Shown in pieces: positions 44,947-57,591 of a stretch of DNA of 64,000 nucleotides. Origin of the DNA: Leptoclinus maculatus (lineage: Eukaryota; Chordata; Actinopteri; Perciformes; Stichaeidae). The position numbers were made by a program, and so were the translations under genes. Location: contig JAVDOI010000074.1 of assembly GCA_032191485.1 (NCBI GenBank), forward strand, positions 246,848 through 310,847. The letters run 5' to 3'. Every line of letters starts with the position of its first letter. The stretch's first letter is position 1. A model generated the notes under the pieces. It worked only from the letters and a program-made list of their open reading frames with translations. It had not been told where the DNA came from and did not search any database.

Positions 44947-47900
44947 CTAGCTGCCCCCCCCCTCCAGCAGCAGCAGCCTCAGCAGCGTCCTGGCGGCGGC
45001 GAGCAGCGCCCCGTGCAGCGCGTACTGCGTCGCCAGCGCTCCGAAGCCGCGGTAGAACCCGGCGGTTCCCTCCTTGCGGCGGATGGCGTGCAGACAGTCG
45101 GAGAAGCCGTCGTACTGAGAGTTGACGGGCAGGACCAGCGGGCTGCCCACGTTACCCAGGGCGACCACGCCGTCGGTGGCGTCGATGATGGTGCGCGTGC
45201 CCTGCAGGCTGAGGCGGTGCAGCGCCGTCTCCAGAGGAAACAGCAGCACGTCGGCCACCAGAGACCCCGCCCACGCCGCCGCCAGCTCGGGGAAGTAGGC
45301 GTCCAGCGGGTTGGACGGGTCGGCGCGCTGCTTCCTGCCCCGCTGGTGGAACCACAGCGCCACCCGCTGGACGGAGGCGGCGATGGCGTAGCGCAGGATG
45401 GCGTGCAGCGCGGCGGGAAGCAGCAGAGAGCTGAGAGGAAGCAGACGGTGACTGTGAGGAGCGCCGACGCCCAACAGACGAGTCAAACCTTCACGGACGC
45501 AATCCAGCAGCCCGGAGGACGAGTCGTCACGGACGATCTCACTCTGAGGAGGAACAACGAGAAAATATGAAATGTGCAGCAGACTCGATTCTGATTCAAA
45601 TAACAGATCAAACAAGACAGCTGATTGGAGCTCCATACAAAACATTTGAATAATCAATAATCACCTGGACGGTCTCTATGAGGCTCGCACAGTAGAAAGG
45701 AAGAGCCACCACAGCTGTTAACCTGAGGACCACACACACACAAATCAGTAGAAGAAGAAATAAGTTCATTAAATAAATCAGTAGAAGAAGTAAACTGACC
45801 CTTTAAGCAGTAAATGTCCAGCCAGCTGTTTCCAACTCCACCTGTGAGGAAGTTCCCTACGGACAGAAAACACTCGGTAATACTACAGAGATACTAGAGT
45901 AATACTCCAGAGATACTAGAGTAATACTCCAGAGACACTAGAGTAATACTACAGAGATACTAGAGTAATACTCCAGAGACACTAGAGTAATACTCCAGAG
46001 ACACTAGAGTAATACTCCAGAGACACTAGAGTAATACTCCAGAGACACTAGAGTAATACTACAGAGACACTAGAGTAATACTACAGAGATACTAGAGTAA
46101 TACTCCAGAGACACTAGAGTAATACTCCAGAGACACTAGAGTAATACTCCAGAGACACTAGAGTAATACTCCAGAGACACTAGAGTAATACTACAGAGAC
46201 ACTAGAGTAATACTACAGAGATACTAGAGTAATACTACAGAGACACTAGAGTAATACTACAGAGACACTAGAGTAATACTACAGAGACACTAGAGTAATA
46301 CTACAGAGACACTAGAGTAATACTACAGAGACACTAGAGTAATACTACAGAGATACTAGAGTAATACTACAGAGACACTAGAGTAATACTACAGAGACAC
46401 TAGAGTAATACTACAGAGATACTAGAGTAATACTACAGAGACACTAGAGTAATACTCCAGAGACACTAGAGTAATACTACAGAGACACTAGAGTAATACT
46501 ACAGAGACACTAGAGTAATACTACAGAGACACTAGAGTAATACTACAGACACTAGAGTAATACTACAGAGACACTAGAGTAATACTACAGAGATACTAGA
46601 GTAATACTACAGAGACACTAGAGTAATACTACAGAGACACTAGAGTAATACTACAGAGATACTAGAGTAATACTACAGAGACACTAGAGTAATACTACAG
46701 AGACACTAGAGTAATACTACAGAGATACTAGAGTAATACTACAGAGACACTAGAGTAATACTACAGAGACACTAGAGTAATACTAGAGAGACACCAGAGT
46801 AATACTACAGAGACACTAGAGTAATACTACAGAGACACTAGAGTAATACTACAGAGACACTAGAGTAATACTACAGAGACACTAGAGTAATACTACAGAG
46901 ACACTAGAGTAATACTACAGAGATACTAGAGTAATACTAGAGAGACACTAGAGTAATACTACAGAGATACTAGAGTAATACTACAGAGACACTAGAGTAA
47001 TACTACAGAGATACTAGAGTAATACTACAGAGACACTAGAGTAATACTACAGAGATACTAGAGTAATACTACAGAGACACTAGAGTAATACTACAGAGAT
47101 ACTAGAGTAATACTACAGAGATACTAGAGTAATACTACAGAGACACGAGAGTAATACTAGAGAGACACTAGAGTAATACTACAGAGATACTAGAGTAATA
47201 CTACAGAGATACTAGAGTAATACTACAGAGACACAAGAGTAATACTAGAGAGACACCAGAGTAATACTACAGAGACACTAGAGTAATACTACAGAGATAC
47301 TAGAGTAATACTACAGATACACTAGAGTAATACTACAGAGACACTAGAGTAATACTACAGAGACACTAGAGTAATACTACAGAGACACTAGAGTAATACT
47401 ACAGAGATACTAGAGTAATACTACAGAGACACTAGAGTAATACTACAGAGACACTAGAGTAATACTACAGAGATACTAGAGTAATACTACAGAGACACTA
47501 GAGTAATACTACAGAGACACTAGAGTAATACTACAGAGACACTAGAGTAATACTACAGAGACACTAGAGTAATACTAGAGAGACACCAGAGTAATACTAC
47601 AGAGATACTAGAGTAATACTACAGAGATACTAGAGTAATACTACAGAGATACTAGAGTAATACTACAGAGACACTAGAGTAATACTACAGAGACACTAGA
47701 GTAATACTACAGAGACACTAGAGTAATACTACAGAGACACTAGAGTAATACTACTTATTAGTTACCGTGGTAGCGGTGTGAACTCGCTCATGACGCCCTC
47801 GGCTCCGAGTGTGATGCCGTGAACGATGAAGGTGCTGCTCATCCCCTTCCACAGAGACTTCACACCCTGAACAACAACAACAACACGTTACTGATCCTTC

Positions 47901-49863
47901 AGACCTATTACACCTCATGATGACATATTTACATTTAGTATTTACAGTTCATATTCTAATGTTGAAAAATACTGATTATTCATTGGCACTGAAAACTATA
48001 TTCATATTTAATAATATATAATATGTCAATGTACATTTATCATTGGTTATTTATATATAAATACTTTTATAATAATAATAATAACAGATATTCTTAATAT
48101 TTTTTTTATAAAATGTTGTGTATCATTGATATGTTTTAATATTTTACATGTATTATGACAGACAATATTTTGGTCTTTTTTATCATTTATTAGTGTTTCA
48201 GACTCACCTGAGCCTTGGTGATGGAGTACATGACGGCGACGGCGCTGAACGGAGTCAGGTGGTAACATCGGGCGTGGTAGTTCACCTGAGACCAACAGCC
48301 AATCAGAGGGCAGCAGGAGGGAAAAAACATTTATACATGACAAAATTAAACTTTAAAAAAGGAGCAAATATAATTATTATAAATAGACATCATTTTTTAT
48401 ATTTTCTATCACAGCTGACTGCAGCTCCAGACAGCGATGGAGTCCAGTGACAACACGAGAATGCTCCTTTAGTGTTTACTCACGTCCTCCTGATGACACT
48501 CAGATGTTAGTTATTGATCAGTTATTGAGAAGAAGGTGAGCCCATACCTGACACTGTCTGCGGAACACGATGCACGGATGAGCAAGGACGTTCTCAGTGA
48601 ACAGACTGCAGACAGAGACAGACAGAGAGACAGACAGAGAGACAGACAGAGAGACAGACAGAGAGACAGACAGAGAGAGATATACAGAGAGACGGAGAGA
48701 GAGACAGAGAGACAGACAGAGAGACAGACAGAGAGACAGACAGAGAGACAGACTTAATTAGAGACATTTATTCTGAAATGTATTTATTTTTAATTTGATT
48801 AGAGGTTTTTTGTCCGTCAGAATGTACAGACACTAGTTTGGGAATGATGTCATGATGATTGACCGCTCTGTCAGACAGTAAGACATTTATTATACGACCA
48901 TTATTATTATTAATAAGAATTTATTTCCAACCTGACGAGTCCGATTCCAAATCCAGCAAATCGATTGAGCTGCTCTGAAATAAACAACAACACATCAGCA
49001 TTAATATGATGAGACAAGAATAATAACACTTAGTTATTCTATAACTATGAGACATAAATATATAAAAGTGAGGTTTATTCTATATAGACTGATTACAAAA
49101 ATATAAATCATAGAACTCATGAATCAAAAACAATAATAATGATTTTAAAAGACACTTTCATCTTAATTAAAATATCCATGTACATAACAGGCTAATTAGC
49201 CTGCTCCCTAACAATCAACTAGCATGCTGCATTGAGTTCCCATTATGTCGTTAGCCTGCAAGCTAACCACCAGTTAGTGTGAATTACCCCCTTAACATCG
49301 TTCACTTCCTATAGGATTAGCCTGCAAGCTAACTACCCGCTAACATGATGTATTCGCCTCTTTAGCCTTCAGTGTTTCTTGTTGACACGTTAGCTTCTTA
49401 TCGGACAGACCTCCCGTTAGCTATGTAGCCGTTAGCCTATTACGATCACTTTTCATTGTAAATTAGCCTGCTAGTTAGCTTCTTATCGGACAGACCTCCC
49501 GTTAGCTATGTAGCCGTTATCCTGTTACGATCACTTTTCATTGTAAATTAGCCATAATTAGCTAACTTTTCTCATCCTGCTAGCTAACCATTCTCCGTTC
49601 CTCCACACCCACTCACCGCCAGGAGGTACGCCGGGCTGCGGAGCCTCCCAGCCGGCTGCAGCTCCGGCACCTCCGTGCTCTCCCAGCGGATCGTCACGCT
49701 GAGGTGTCCGCTCTCCGTGGTGCAGGTTGCGGCTGCCGGGGATATCCGGCGGCGTGGTGACCCAGTGGTGGTGCTGCAGCTCCGCGGGGCCTCCGGCGCT
49801 TCTGACCGGGTAGCTCGCTCCGTACAGCGGGTCATCAAAGCTGTCCGGCCGCCTGAAGGCCAT
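44947..49863 (-). CDS. slc25a46: Mitochondrial outer-membrane protein SLC25A46
   Basis: Eight exons, phases consistent, 412 aa (human 418): 49863-49617, 48974-48932, 48605-48548, 48285-48208, 47866-47766, 45856-45800, 45722-45665, 45543-44947. This degenerate carrier-family protein sits in the mitochondrial outer membrane and acts in mitochondrial dynamics, cristae and lipid homeostasis; transport is not established. Landmarks are HWVTTPPDIPGSRNLHHGER near the N-terminus, EQLNRFAGFGIGL, SLFTENVLAHPCIVFRRQCQ, VNYHARCYHLTPFS, LPFYCASLIETVQSEIVRD, LDAYFPELAAAWAGSL, FPLETALHRLSLQGTRTIID and GFYRGFGALATQYALHG. The large last exon (199 codons including stop) is much more GC-rich than the introns. 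Compared with human, about seven extra residues precede LPVNSQYDG. Confidence 0.96.
45880..47755. repeat. 1.9-kb 22-bp minisatellite in slc25a46 intron 5
   Basis: About 85 copies of a unit containing ACTAGAGTAATACTACAGAG, with A/C and T/C variants in phase. It fills intron 5 almost completely between the exon 5 donor and the exon 6 acceptor. Confidence 0.97.
48603..48755. repeat. (CAGACAGAGAGA)n
   Basis: Pyrimidine-rich on the transcript strand; it forms the tract before the slc25a46 exon 3 acceptor. Confidence 0.93.
49390..49552. repeat. 85-bp tandem duplication in slc25a46 intron 1
   Basis: Two copies of a segment starting TTAGCTTCTTATCGGACAG with only a few differences, embedded in a GCTAAC/GTTAGC-rich stretch. 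Confidence 0.85.
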
Positions 49864-50150
49864 CAGAGGGCCGGTCGGTGCTGGGGACGAACTGCGGGAG
49901 GACCGTGAATAAGACTCGGATGTCAGAGCTCATCAAACTGAACACATCCACGTGCCGGTAAAATAACCGGAGAAATGATTTAAAGGAGGAATATTCGTCC
50001 CTGATTGATTTGACCCACAGCTAAACAACATCCACCTGTCACCTGGAAGTTCTTCTTCTTCTTTACTTCCGGCAGACTGGCGGAGTTACAGCTCATTACT
50101 GCCTCTTACTGGTCAGTAGAAGAAGAACGGCTCTTACCGGAAGTCCATAA
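49864..50150 (-). promoter_or_regulatory. slc25a46: slc25a46 5'UTR and promoter
   Basis: ETS cores ACTTCCGG (50065-50072) and CCGGAAGT (50137-50144) upstream of the start codon, no TATA box. Typical for a nuclear gene for mitochondria; the start site is inferred. Confidence 0.5.
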
Positions 50151-52223
50151 TGTAATGTAAGAAGTACTCAGATCTTTTACTTAATTAAAAGTGTTAATAC
50201 CAAAATATAAAACTACTCTGTTACAAGAGAAAAGTTCTGCATTCAGAAAGTACATTTTATTTTAAATTAACACAAATAATTTTAAAGTAACAAAAGTAAA
50301 AGTACACATAATACTGAAGCCGATTTCAGTATAATAAATGTTATATAATTTAATTATTGACAGAATGTGTCTATTGTGTTCTTAATTAATAAACTGAGAT
50401 AAATTAAAAACATTCATTTTAAATAAGTAATATGTTGAGTTTAAGAGAATATAAAATCAGAAGATTCTTTGATTATTTGGTCCGAATGGTTTTAATGTTA
50501 CATTTCATTCATTTTCTGCTATAAAATGTATTTTCGTGAGGTGATGAAGAGATTTATAATAAAATACTAATAAAAAACAAACAGCACAGCTTTAAATACG
50601 TCATGAACAAAATGTTAAAACTGTGGTTGTTTTATTACCAACTGTTTTATTATTTATTTATTTATTTATTATGTATATTTCTACTGTCTGAGGTTTATTT
50701 GCTCCGTACAGACGAGACGACGACGAGTTGCTTCATAAAATTTATTCTTTTTTTTTTTAATATATTTCCAGCATTTCTGACAATTAAAACATCTTTCAGA
50801 CAATTTATTATTCTGATGAACAGTTTCCTTCACAGACGTTTTTTATCATAAAGTCTGGACTTCATTTTCAACAACATGAACAGATTCACACGAGAGACTC
50901 GAACAGTCTGAGGACGTCTAACAACACAACACACTGATCAAAGGTACGGGAACGTCTGAAACGTTGCTTAGAATTAAAAATCCAGTAACTGCACTCTGTC
51001 CCTGCAACCTGATTGGTCCAGTAAGTAAACTCCACCCACCTGTCAAGTGTGAATCGATAAAATAAAATAAAAAAAGAATCACAATAAATCCCATCTGTGG
51101 AGGTCAGAAAGAAGAAGTTAATCAACGGTAGGAACCAGTCGTCGTCTTTTATTTTTGGTCTTTCCTCTCTAATGTTTGTTCCTGGTGACCTTTGACCTCC
51201 ACTGACGACACATTTCTTCTCAGACCCGAAAAAATCAAAACAAAAGTAAAGAACGAGAGTTTTCAAGTTGTACTAAAGTGGAACCAGCAGAGCCTCCACG
51301 TTAACAGACATGTTGATCAGCACCTAAATATGGAACACTGGCTTCAGGTCGGGACGTTTGTGAGCCGCGTTAAGGCAACAGGTGTCGAGAAAAGACGTAA
51401 AGAAAACACTAAATGGGTTTTTAAAAAGTTTGATTCAAGAAGCAGCTTCAAGTTTCATGATCTTTAAAAAGAAAACTAAGAAGAAGTTTGTATTTTATAC
51501 TTAAAATCAAAGAATGTTTTTTTAAAACAGAGTTCCTATTGGCCGGCTCGCCGACCAATAGGAACTCTCCCAAAAAAGGCGTGTACTTTTTTTTATGAAA
51601 ATGTAATTCTTCAAATATAAATTGATCAATTTGGCTGACTGCTTAGTGGAGAAGATGTTTTTTATCGAACTGCAACAAAAATAAGTTATTTTTAATAATT
51701 TCATAAAAATAAAATACAAAAAAAATCTAAATGAAAACTTTTATAAAACATTGATTCACTAATAAATTATATTCTAAATAAATGTTTAAATTCTGTTTTA
51801 TGATTGATGCTCCTCTAACGAGCGGCTAACAATGCTAACTAACAACACAAGTGTATTATGTAAGCTACGTATGCTAACGTATTTGGCTAAGAACAGCTGG
51901 CACTAATCTGCCAGTTCTCATGGCAATAAAAACGGAAATAAAAGACAGCATGACGTGATTTGGCCAATCAGAACCTTCCGAGTTCGAAAAAAATAAAATA
52001 AAAAATTGACAAAAAAAAAGTGCTTGTCGGATTTATTAATCGCTAACTACAGACGTTAGTGTGCAGGTTAGTGTCTCGTTTTCTGCGCTACCGTTCTGGC
52101 GTTTGTAGTTCCAAAGGTTGGCTAGCGTGCTAACATAGAGTGTTCGTTAGCGTCTCAGCAATTGTGATAAGCAAAAATCAAACGTCTCGATCGGATCGCT
52201 AACTAGTGCACTAGCTAAGCTAG
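50151..52223. other. Spacer and probable slc31a1 3'UTR
   Basis: No coding exon was found. The right part should be slc31a1 3'UTR; several AATAAA-type signals on minus make its end uncertain. A 15-bp inverted repeat (TCCTATTGGCCGGCT / CGACCAATAGGAACT) is near 51532-51567. Confidence 0.45.
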
Positions 52224-54151
52224 CTAATGGCAGTGCTCAGTGATGTCAACGACCACCGCCTTCCGCCAGCTGAACAGGAAGTAGCCCATGCCGGCGCCGG
52301 CTGCCACGGCGATGCAGAGGTAGGCGTTGTAGGTCATGAAGACGAGCATCAGGAAGTAGCTGACGACCACCTGAACCACGTGCAACAGGGTCTGCAGGAA
52401 GTGGGCGGGGCTTATCATCCTCTGCCTGAAAGGACGAGACTAGGGGTTAGCACCGCTGTTACCATTAGGTTTTTAGATAATGTTGCTATTAACATGATGC
52501 TAGCAGTTTTAGCATTAGCACTTACCTTTCATCATAAAAAAACCTCCATTACCGATTTATAGCTTTGGCACCATTAGTAATTGCTATTAGTGTGTTAGCA
52601 TTAGCATGGATGTACTTTAGTTCATTTTAACGTTAGCATTATAGCTAACAACAGAAATAGTACAGTTTTATGTTTAGCTGAAAATAGCTAACTTAGCATT
52701 AGTAGCAGTGTTAGCATTTTTTTGTAGGTGTTAGCATTGCTCCAACACTTGATGTAGCTCCACACCAGTGTTAGCTTCAGCATAACATTATGTATTGTGT
52801 TCGTAGCGTAGCATCATTGCTAATCCACCATGTTAAAACTTATAAAAATGAAATACACTTAGCAGAGTTAGTGTTAGCATTACTGTCCACATTATCTATC
52901 TATATATCTTTAATATTTTCAGACAGATTTATGTGACAATTAATGTTAGCATCATTATTAGCTTGAGGGTTAGCATGTTAGCTGCCCGAACACAGATCAG
53001 TTCACCAGGCCGCAACACAATTTCAGAAAAACTGAAATGCACCACTGAAGTTCCTGTTGAAGACTTCTTGTGAAGTATTGAGATGCTCCAATCAGAACCT
53101 GCCGATACTCATTAATTATGCATCATCAAACATCTGTTTTGGTCTCATCAGAGCACCTCAAACAGCAGGTAAAGGACCTGGACCAGGACAGAGACCAGAA
53201 CCAGAACCTGAACTCTATAGTTACCTGATAGAGAGTCGTGAGAGGCGGGACTTTAGTCCAACAGGAAGCTCCGCCTCCTCCGAACACTGAATGTCAACCA
53301 CTGAGCTGACAGTGAACACATGACATTTTACATCACTTGACTGTGATTTAAGTTACCGTTACATGTCGCTAACACGTCGCTAACGTGTCACCACTTCCTG
53401 TTGTGGAATGTATCGTTGTTAGCATTATAGTAAGCCACCTACCCGACCGTCTTGTGCGTCTCCATCAGCACCGTCCCATCAGACCCTGGCAGCGGCATCG
53501 AGTTGTAGCGGACGTTGACCTGACTGCGACGCAGCAGCGTCTCACGGCCCATCTTCAACCCCTCGTACAGCACGGCCAATAGGAAGACGCCGATACACGC
53601 CCCGGCCATCTCTGATTGGACGAGAGGAGAAGAGGGGAGGGGTTAGTGTCGACAGAGGGATCGAAAAGGGAGAGAAATAATCTGAAAATGTATACAAAAT
53701 GTGAATAAAAACTGACAATATAAATATGATAAAAAGTACAAACATTTAAATATGTAAACAAACGTAACATAAATGCTATAAAATTACCTCCAGGTGAGTT
53801 GATGAGCAGGCCGGTGAACAGCAGCTCCACGTTGTTGTAGCCAAAGTAAAAAGTCATCACCTGGTCAACGACAACCGAGACGTTAGCTTCACGGCTATAT
53901 GTGGCTATCGCATTAGCATGCTAGCATCGTCTGTAGGATGCTATTATCATATTAGCATGATGTAGCAGTAATGAACGCCTCACCATCCCCCCGTGTCCTC
54001 CACTGCTCCCATCACTCCCTCCTCCTCCGTGGTCATGTCCGCCAGTGGTGGGCGGGGCCAAGGTGTTATGATGGTGGTCCATGTTGCTGTGGTCCATGGC
54101 GCTGTGGTCCATGGCGCTGTGGTTCATGGTGCTGTGATCCATGTGGTTCAT
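52224..54151 (-). CDS. slc31a1: High-affinity copper transporter CTR1
   Basis: Four coding exons, phases consistent, 203 aa (human 190): 54151-53984, 53860-53788, 53611-53443, 52425-52224. CTR1 is a trimeric plasma-membrane Cu(I) importer. The extracellular N-terminus is Met/His-rich with repeated MNHS/MDHS motifs. TM1 begins MTFYFGYNNVELLFTG. The cytosolic loop has RYNSMPLPG and METHKTVG. TM2 has the copper-binding MxxxM as MLVFM, TM3 has GxxxG (GAGMG), and the protein ends with the metal-binding HCH. The start codon lies two bases after a TTGCAG acceptor, so the 5'UTR is in an upstream exon. Confidence 0.96.
52440..52995. repeat. Cluster of GTTAGCATT motifs
   Basis: Dispersed TTAGCATTA/GTTAGC motifs in slc31a1 intron 3, like those at 16556-17190 and 49190-49560. 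Confidence 0.55.
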
Positions 54152-54723
54152 GGCTGCAAGACACAAGCTCATCAACATCTTGCTGTCATCTTGCGAGTCG
54201 TTCAGCGTCTGTTTTTCTATGATTTCTAAGTGAATTCATGGACTTCATCACTTTAATGTTTGTCTGTAGTAGATTCAAAAGGTGAGGAGGTCTGGTGCAT
54301 CACTTCAACTCCTCAGAGTCAGAACACACAGAACATGAAACACATGTTGATCATCAGAGGGACTTAAACTACCCAATGACATCTTTATCTCTGACGTGCG
54401 TCCAGAATAAATGTCCATAAATCAGCTCAGAAATCATAGAAAAATCACGCTGCAGAAGCTGCCTGAGAAAAGTCTTGTTTTTAAGTTTTCTCCAGCGTCA
54501 CAGTGATCCAGTGATGGTCGTCTGAACATCTGTGAGTTCAATACAGACGGGAGCTGACCACCGATCATTCGGATAAGAATAAAAACTCAAGAGATCCAAA
54601 ATAAATTATTTTATCTAAAATAAAAAGGAGAGGATTTAAAGAGTCATTGAGTCTGTAAGTATTAATAAAACCTGCAGAAACCAGCTGGACTCTACAGGAG
54701 CTCATTGATGAATCATTTCTTAC

Positions 54724-54770
54724 CTTAAAGTGATGCCGACTGCACCAGAGAGACTCAGTGAACACTGGTG
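54724..54770 (-). other. slc31a1: Probable slc31a1 non-coding exon 1 (donor end)
   Basis: The minus strand reads CATCACTTTAAG|GTAAGA, a strong donor at 54723, about 570 nt upstream of the coding exon acceptor. Exon start is not defined. Confidence 0.5.
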
Positions 54771-54814
54771 ATCAGGACCGTGGTTAAAACAGACATCACC
54801 GAGCAGACGTCACG

Positions 54815-54930
54815 CTGTAATCCGATTGGCTCTCTGAGGCCCCGAGGCTACAGGAGGCAGAGCGAGCCAATCGGAGCGCTCCGAGTGTTGCGGTCTGACA
54901 TCGGCCAATTAGATCAGAGCGACATTAACG
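54815..54930 (-). promoter_or_regulatory. slc31a1: slc31a1 promoter with CCAAT boxes
   Basis: CCAAT motifs on either strand (GATTGGC near 54824, CCAATCGG near 54868, CCAATTAG near 54904) in a GC-richer patch upstream of the putative first exon. Confidence 0.45.
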
Positions 54931-54999
54931 GGAAGGTCGGCCATCGCCGTCGGCAACACTTAACTTCCTGTTGGTCTGTTTGGACGAGTCGGCGTCACT

Positions 55000-55560
55000 T
55001 CGAGTTAAAAGATAAATTGAACTCTCTGTTTACTTTGTATTCAGCTTTACTAATGTTCATTACAAACAACATGTGAATGTAAACACGCTGTCAACAACAA
55101 CAACAACAACAAGGGTCGGGAGAAAAAAAAGAAAGTAATAGTTTGGCTGAAATGTTAAATATAAATATATAAACATATAATATATGTGATGTGACTCATT
55201 CATCGACTAAAACTAAAATAGTTTTTTTTCAATAATCAACTTTTAATCAACTACAACTTGACCAAAAAAACCGAACACTTCACTAAATATGATAAAACTA
55301 ACGAGACATTTAAAAACAACAGCTGACTAAATCGACACTCGTATCTCAACTTCATCTCTGGACCTTTGGGAGGCCGGGAGCCTCGTGTTGGGAAACGTAA
55401 ACCAGATAACAACACGACCTCACGGCCTCCGGGGGGCGTTCCAACACTGATAGCACTGTTTAGTCCTCAGTCAAAGTCTGCAGACATGTGGACGTATTGA
55501 AACGGATCCTAAAGGACTCAAAATGTCTTTAACACTCAGTGAAGATGAACTAATGATATA
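55000..55560. other. Intergenic sequence
   Basis: No gene seen; contains a short (CAA)n tract near 55093-55112. Confidence 0.5.
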
Positions 55561-55574
55561 ACGGACCGTTTACC

Positions 55575-55978
55575 GTTAAAACTTTATTTACACTCTGATG
55601 GTTAATGTTAAAACTTTATTTACACTCTGATGGTTAACGTTAACCATCACAGTGTAAATAAAGTTTAACGTTAACCATCAGAGTGTAAATAAAGTTTATC
55701 GTTAACCATCACAGTGTAAATAAAGTTTATCGTTAACCATCAGAGGGTAAATAAAGTTTATCGTTAACCATCACAGTGTAAATAAAGTTTATCGTTAACC
55801 ATCACAGTGTAAATAAAGTTTATCGTTAACCATCAGAGGGTAAATAAAGTTTATCGTTAACCATCACAGTGTAAATAAAGTTTATCGTTAACCATCAGAG
55901 GGTAAATAAAGTTTATCGTTAACCATCAGAGGGTAAATAAAGTTTAACGTTAACCATCACAGTGTAAATAAAGTTGTA
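55575..55978. repeat. 32-bp array with head-to-head inversion
   Basis: Two units in one orientation (AACTTTATTTACACTCTGATG) are followed by about ten in the other (CATCACAGTGTAAATAAAGTT). The inversion point at about 55640 forms a perfect palindrome around GGTTAACGTTAACC. Each unit holds AATAAA. Confidence 0.93.
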
Positions 55979-56755
55979 CTGACTCAGTAGAACATGTGTT
56001 TCTAGTCTCTGATCTCTGATCATGTTTCATTGTAAACAACCAATCAGTGTTTAAACCAACAGGAGGAGAGCTAGTAACGTTAGCAGCACCGCTAACGGCT
56101 AACCAACGGAGGTTCACTTCAGTTACATTATGATGCCTTCAGGCTCTGCTCAGTGAACATGAGTACTGGCTGAAGGTACATTATAACGTTATCATGATGT
56201 GTTCACATGTCATCTGTAAAATGTAGTTTTGGTGATGAACTAGAATAAATCCAGTAGTCTGAAGATGTTTTCATGTTAATATAAAACAGATATTAGAGAT
56301 GAATTATGATGTTTAACTTCTAACATGAGCTCTAAGCTCATTATTATACTTCATTAAATATAATAATGATTATAAAAATACAATCTTTTATTTCCTAATC
56401 ATTTGAATTGTGTGTTTTAATGAAGAAAAAAACACTATAAATTACTAAAACAAAGTGAAAGTATAACATTTAGTATTTTTGATGGTTTACAGACTTCAGA
56501 ACTTTGAAATGATTTTTATAAAATAATCTGGATCCTTGTAGACCAGCTGCTCTAATCAAACAAACAAACGTGATCAGAGATCTAAACGTTATATTTGCTT
56601 CTTGTTCCTTTTGTTCTGATCCGATCTGTGACTCATATGATGTTTCACCTCCACCCGTTACCCACAATCCTTTGCAAAGTTAATATATGAACAAGAGGGG
56701 TCAAAGTTCAACAGTACTGCAGTACTAAAGTAAGAAAAACACAGTTTATGTTTTT
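55979..56755. other. Intergenic sequence
   Basis: No coding or RNA gene recognised. Confidence 0.5.
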
Positions 56756-56756
56756 A

Positions 56757-57002
56757 CTCTATACATTCTACTCTAGATTCTACATTCTCTATTCTATACT
56801 CAACTCTCTACATTCTACACTCTACTCTCTACATTCTACTCTCTAGATTCTACATTCTACATTCTATACTCAACTCTCTACATTCTACATTCTACTCTCT
56901 ACATTCTACTCTCTACATTCTACACTCTACATTCTACATTCTACACTCTACATTCTACATTCTACTCTCTACACTCTACTCTCTAGATTCTACATTCTCT
57001 AT
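56757..57002. repeat. (TCTACATTC/TCTACTC)n degenerate repeat
   Basis: Irregular short repeats of CTCTACATTCTA and CTCTAGATTCTA. Confidence 0.9.
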
Positions 57003-57591
57003 CCTCTGTGTATTTGTACTGCCGAGTCTCTTCATCTTTATCCGTTTGTCTTTATATCTGAAGCTGTGTTTATTATTTTTTGAGACGCACCCATGAGCCT
57101 GAATCAATGAACAATATCAAACAATAATAGCCGAGCCTCGTTATGTTGACGATGGCTCAGCTCCATCTGGCTCAACACAATGGAACGCAGTCATTGTTAT
57201 TGTCAAATAAATCAATAAATCGATCTGTGACCAGTCAAAATGTGTCTTTTTGTTTCCACGTTTGAATAAAGTTTACATTTTAATGAACAGCAACTGTGTT
57301 TTGATAAAAGTTGTTTAACACGTCTGGACTTCATGGATCTGATCAATAACTCTGATCAATAACTCTCTGCAGTAAAAGCTTTGATCCTGATTGGTTCAGA
57401 TGTCACTCATCATTTACAACTGAATTTAAAACTTTGACAACTTTTAAAGCTCTAACGTCCCTCCACCTTTTAAACTGCATTGAGCTTCGTCTCCCTGCGC
57501 TCCGATTGGCTGATTTCAGTCACACCTGAGACGAGTTCAGGTGAAGTTCTGATAAAGGTCTAAAACAGAGACAGGAAGTAGAATCTCTTAC

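Noticed and set aside
45013..45570. Plus-strand open frame of 185 codons
   Set aside because: Antisense shadow of the GC-rich last exon of slc25a46.
52224..54151. Assignment as slc31a2 (CTR2)
   Set aside because: CTR2 lacks the long Met/His-rich ectodomain and the terminal HCH motif, both present here.
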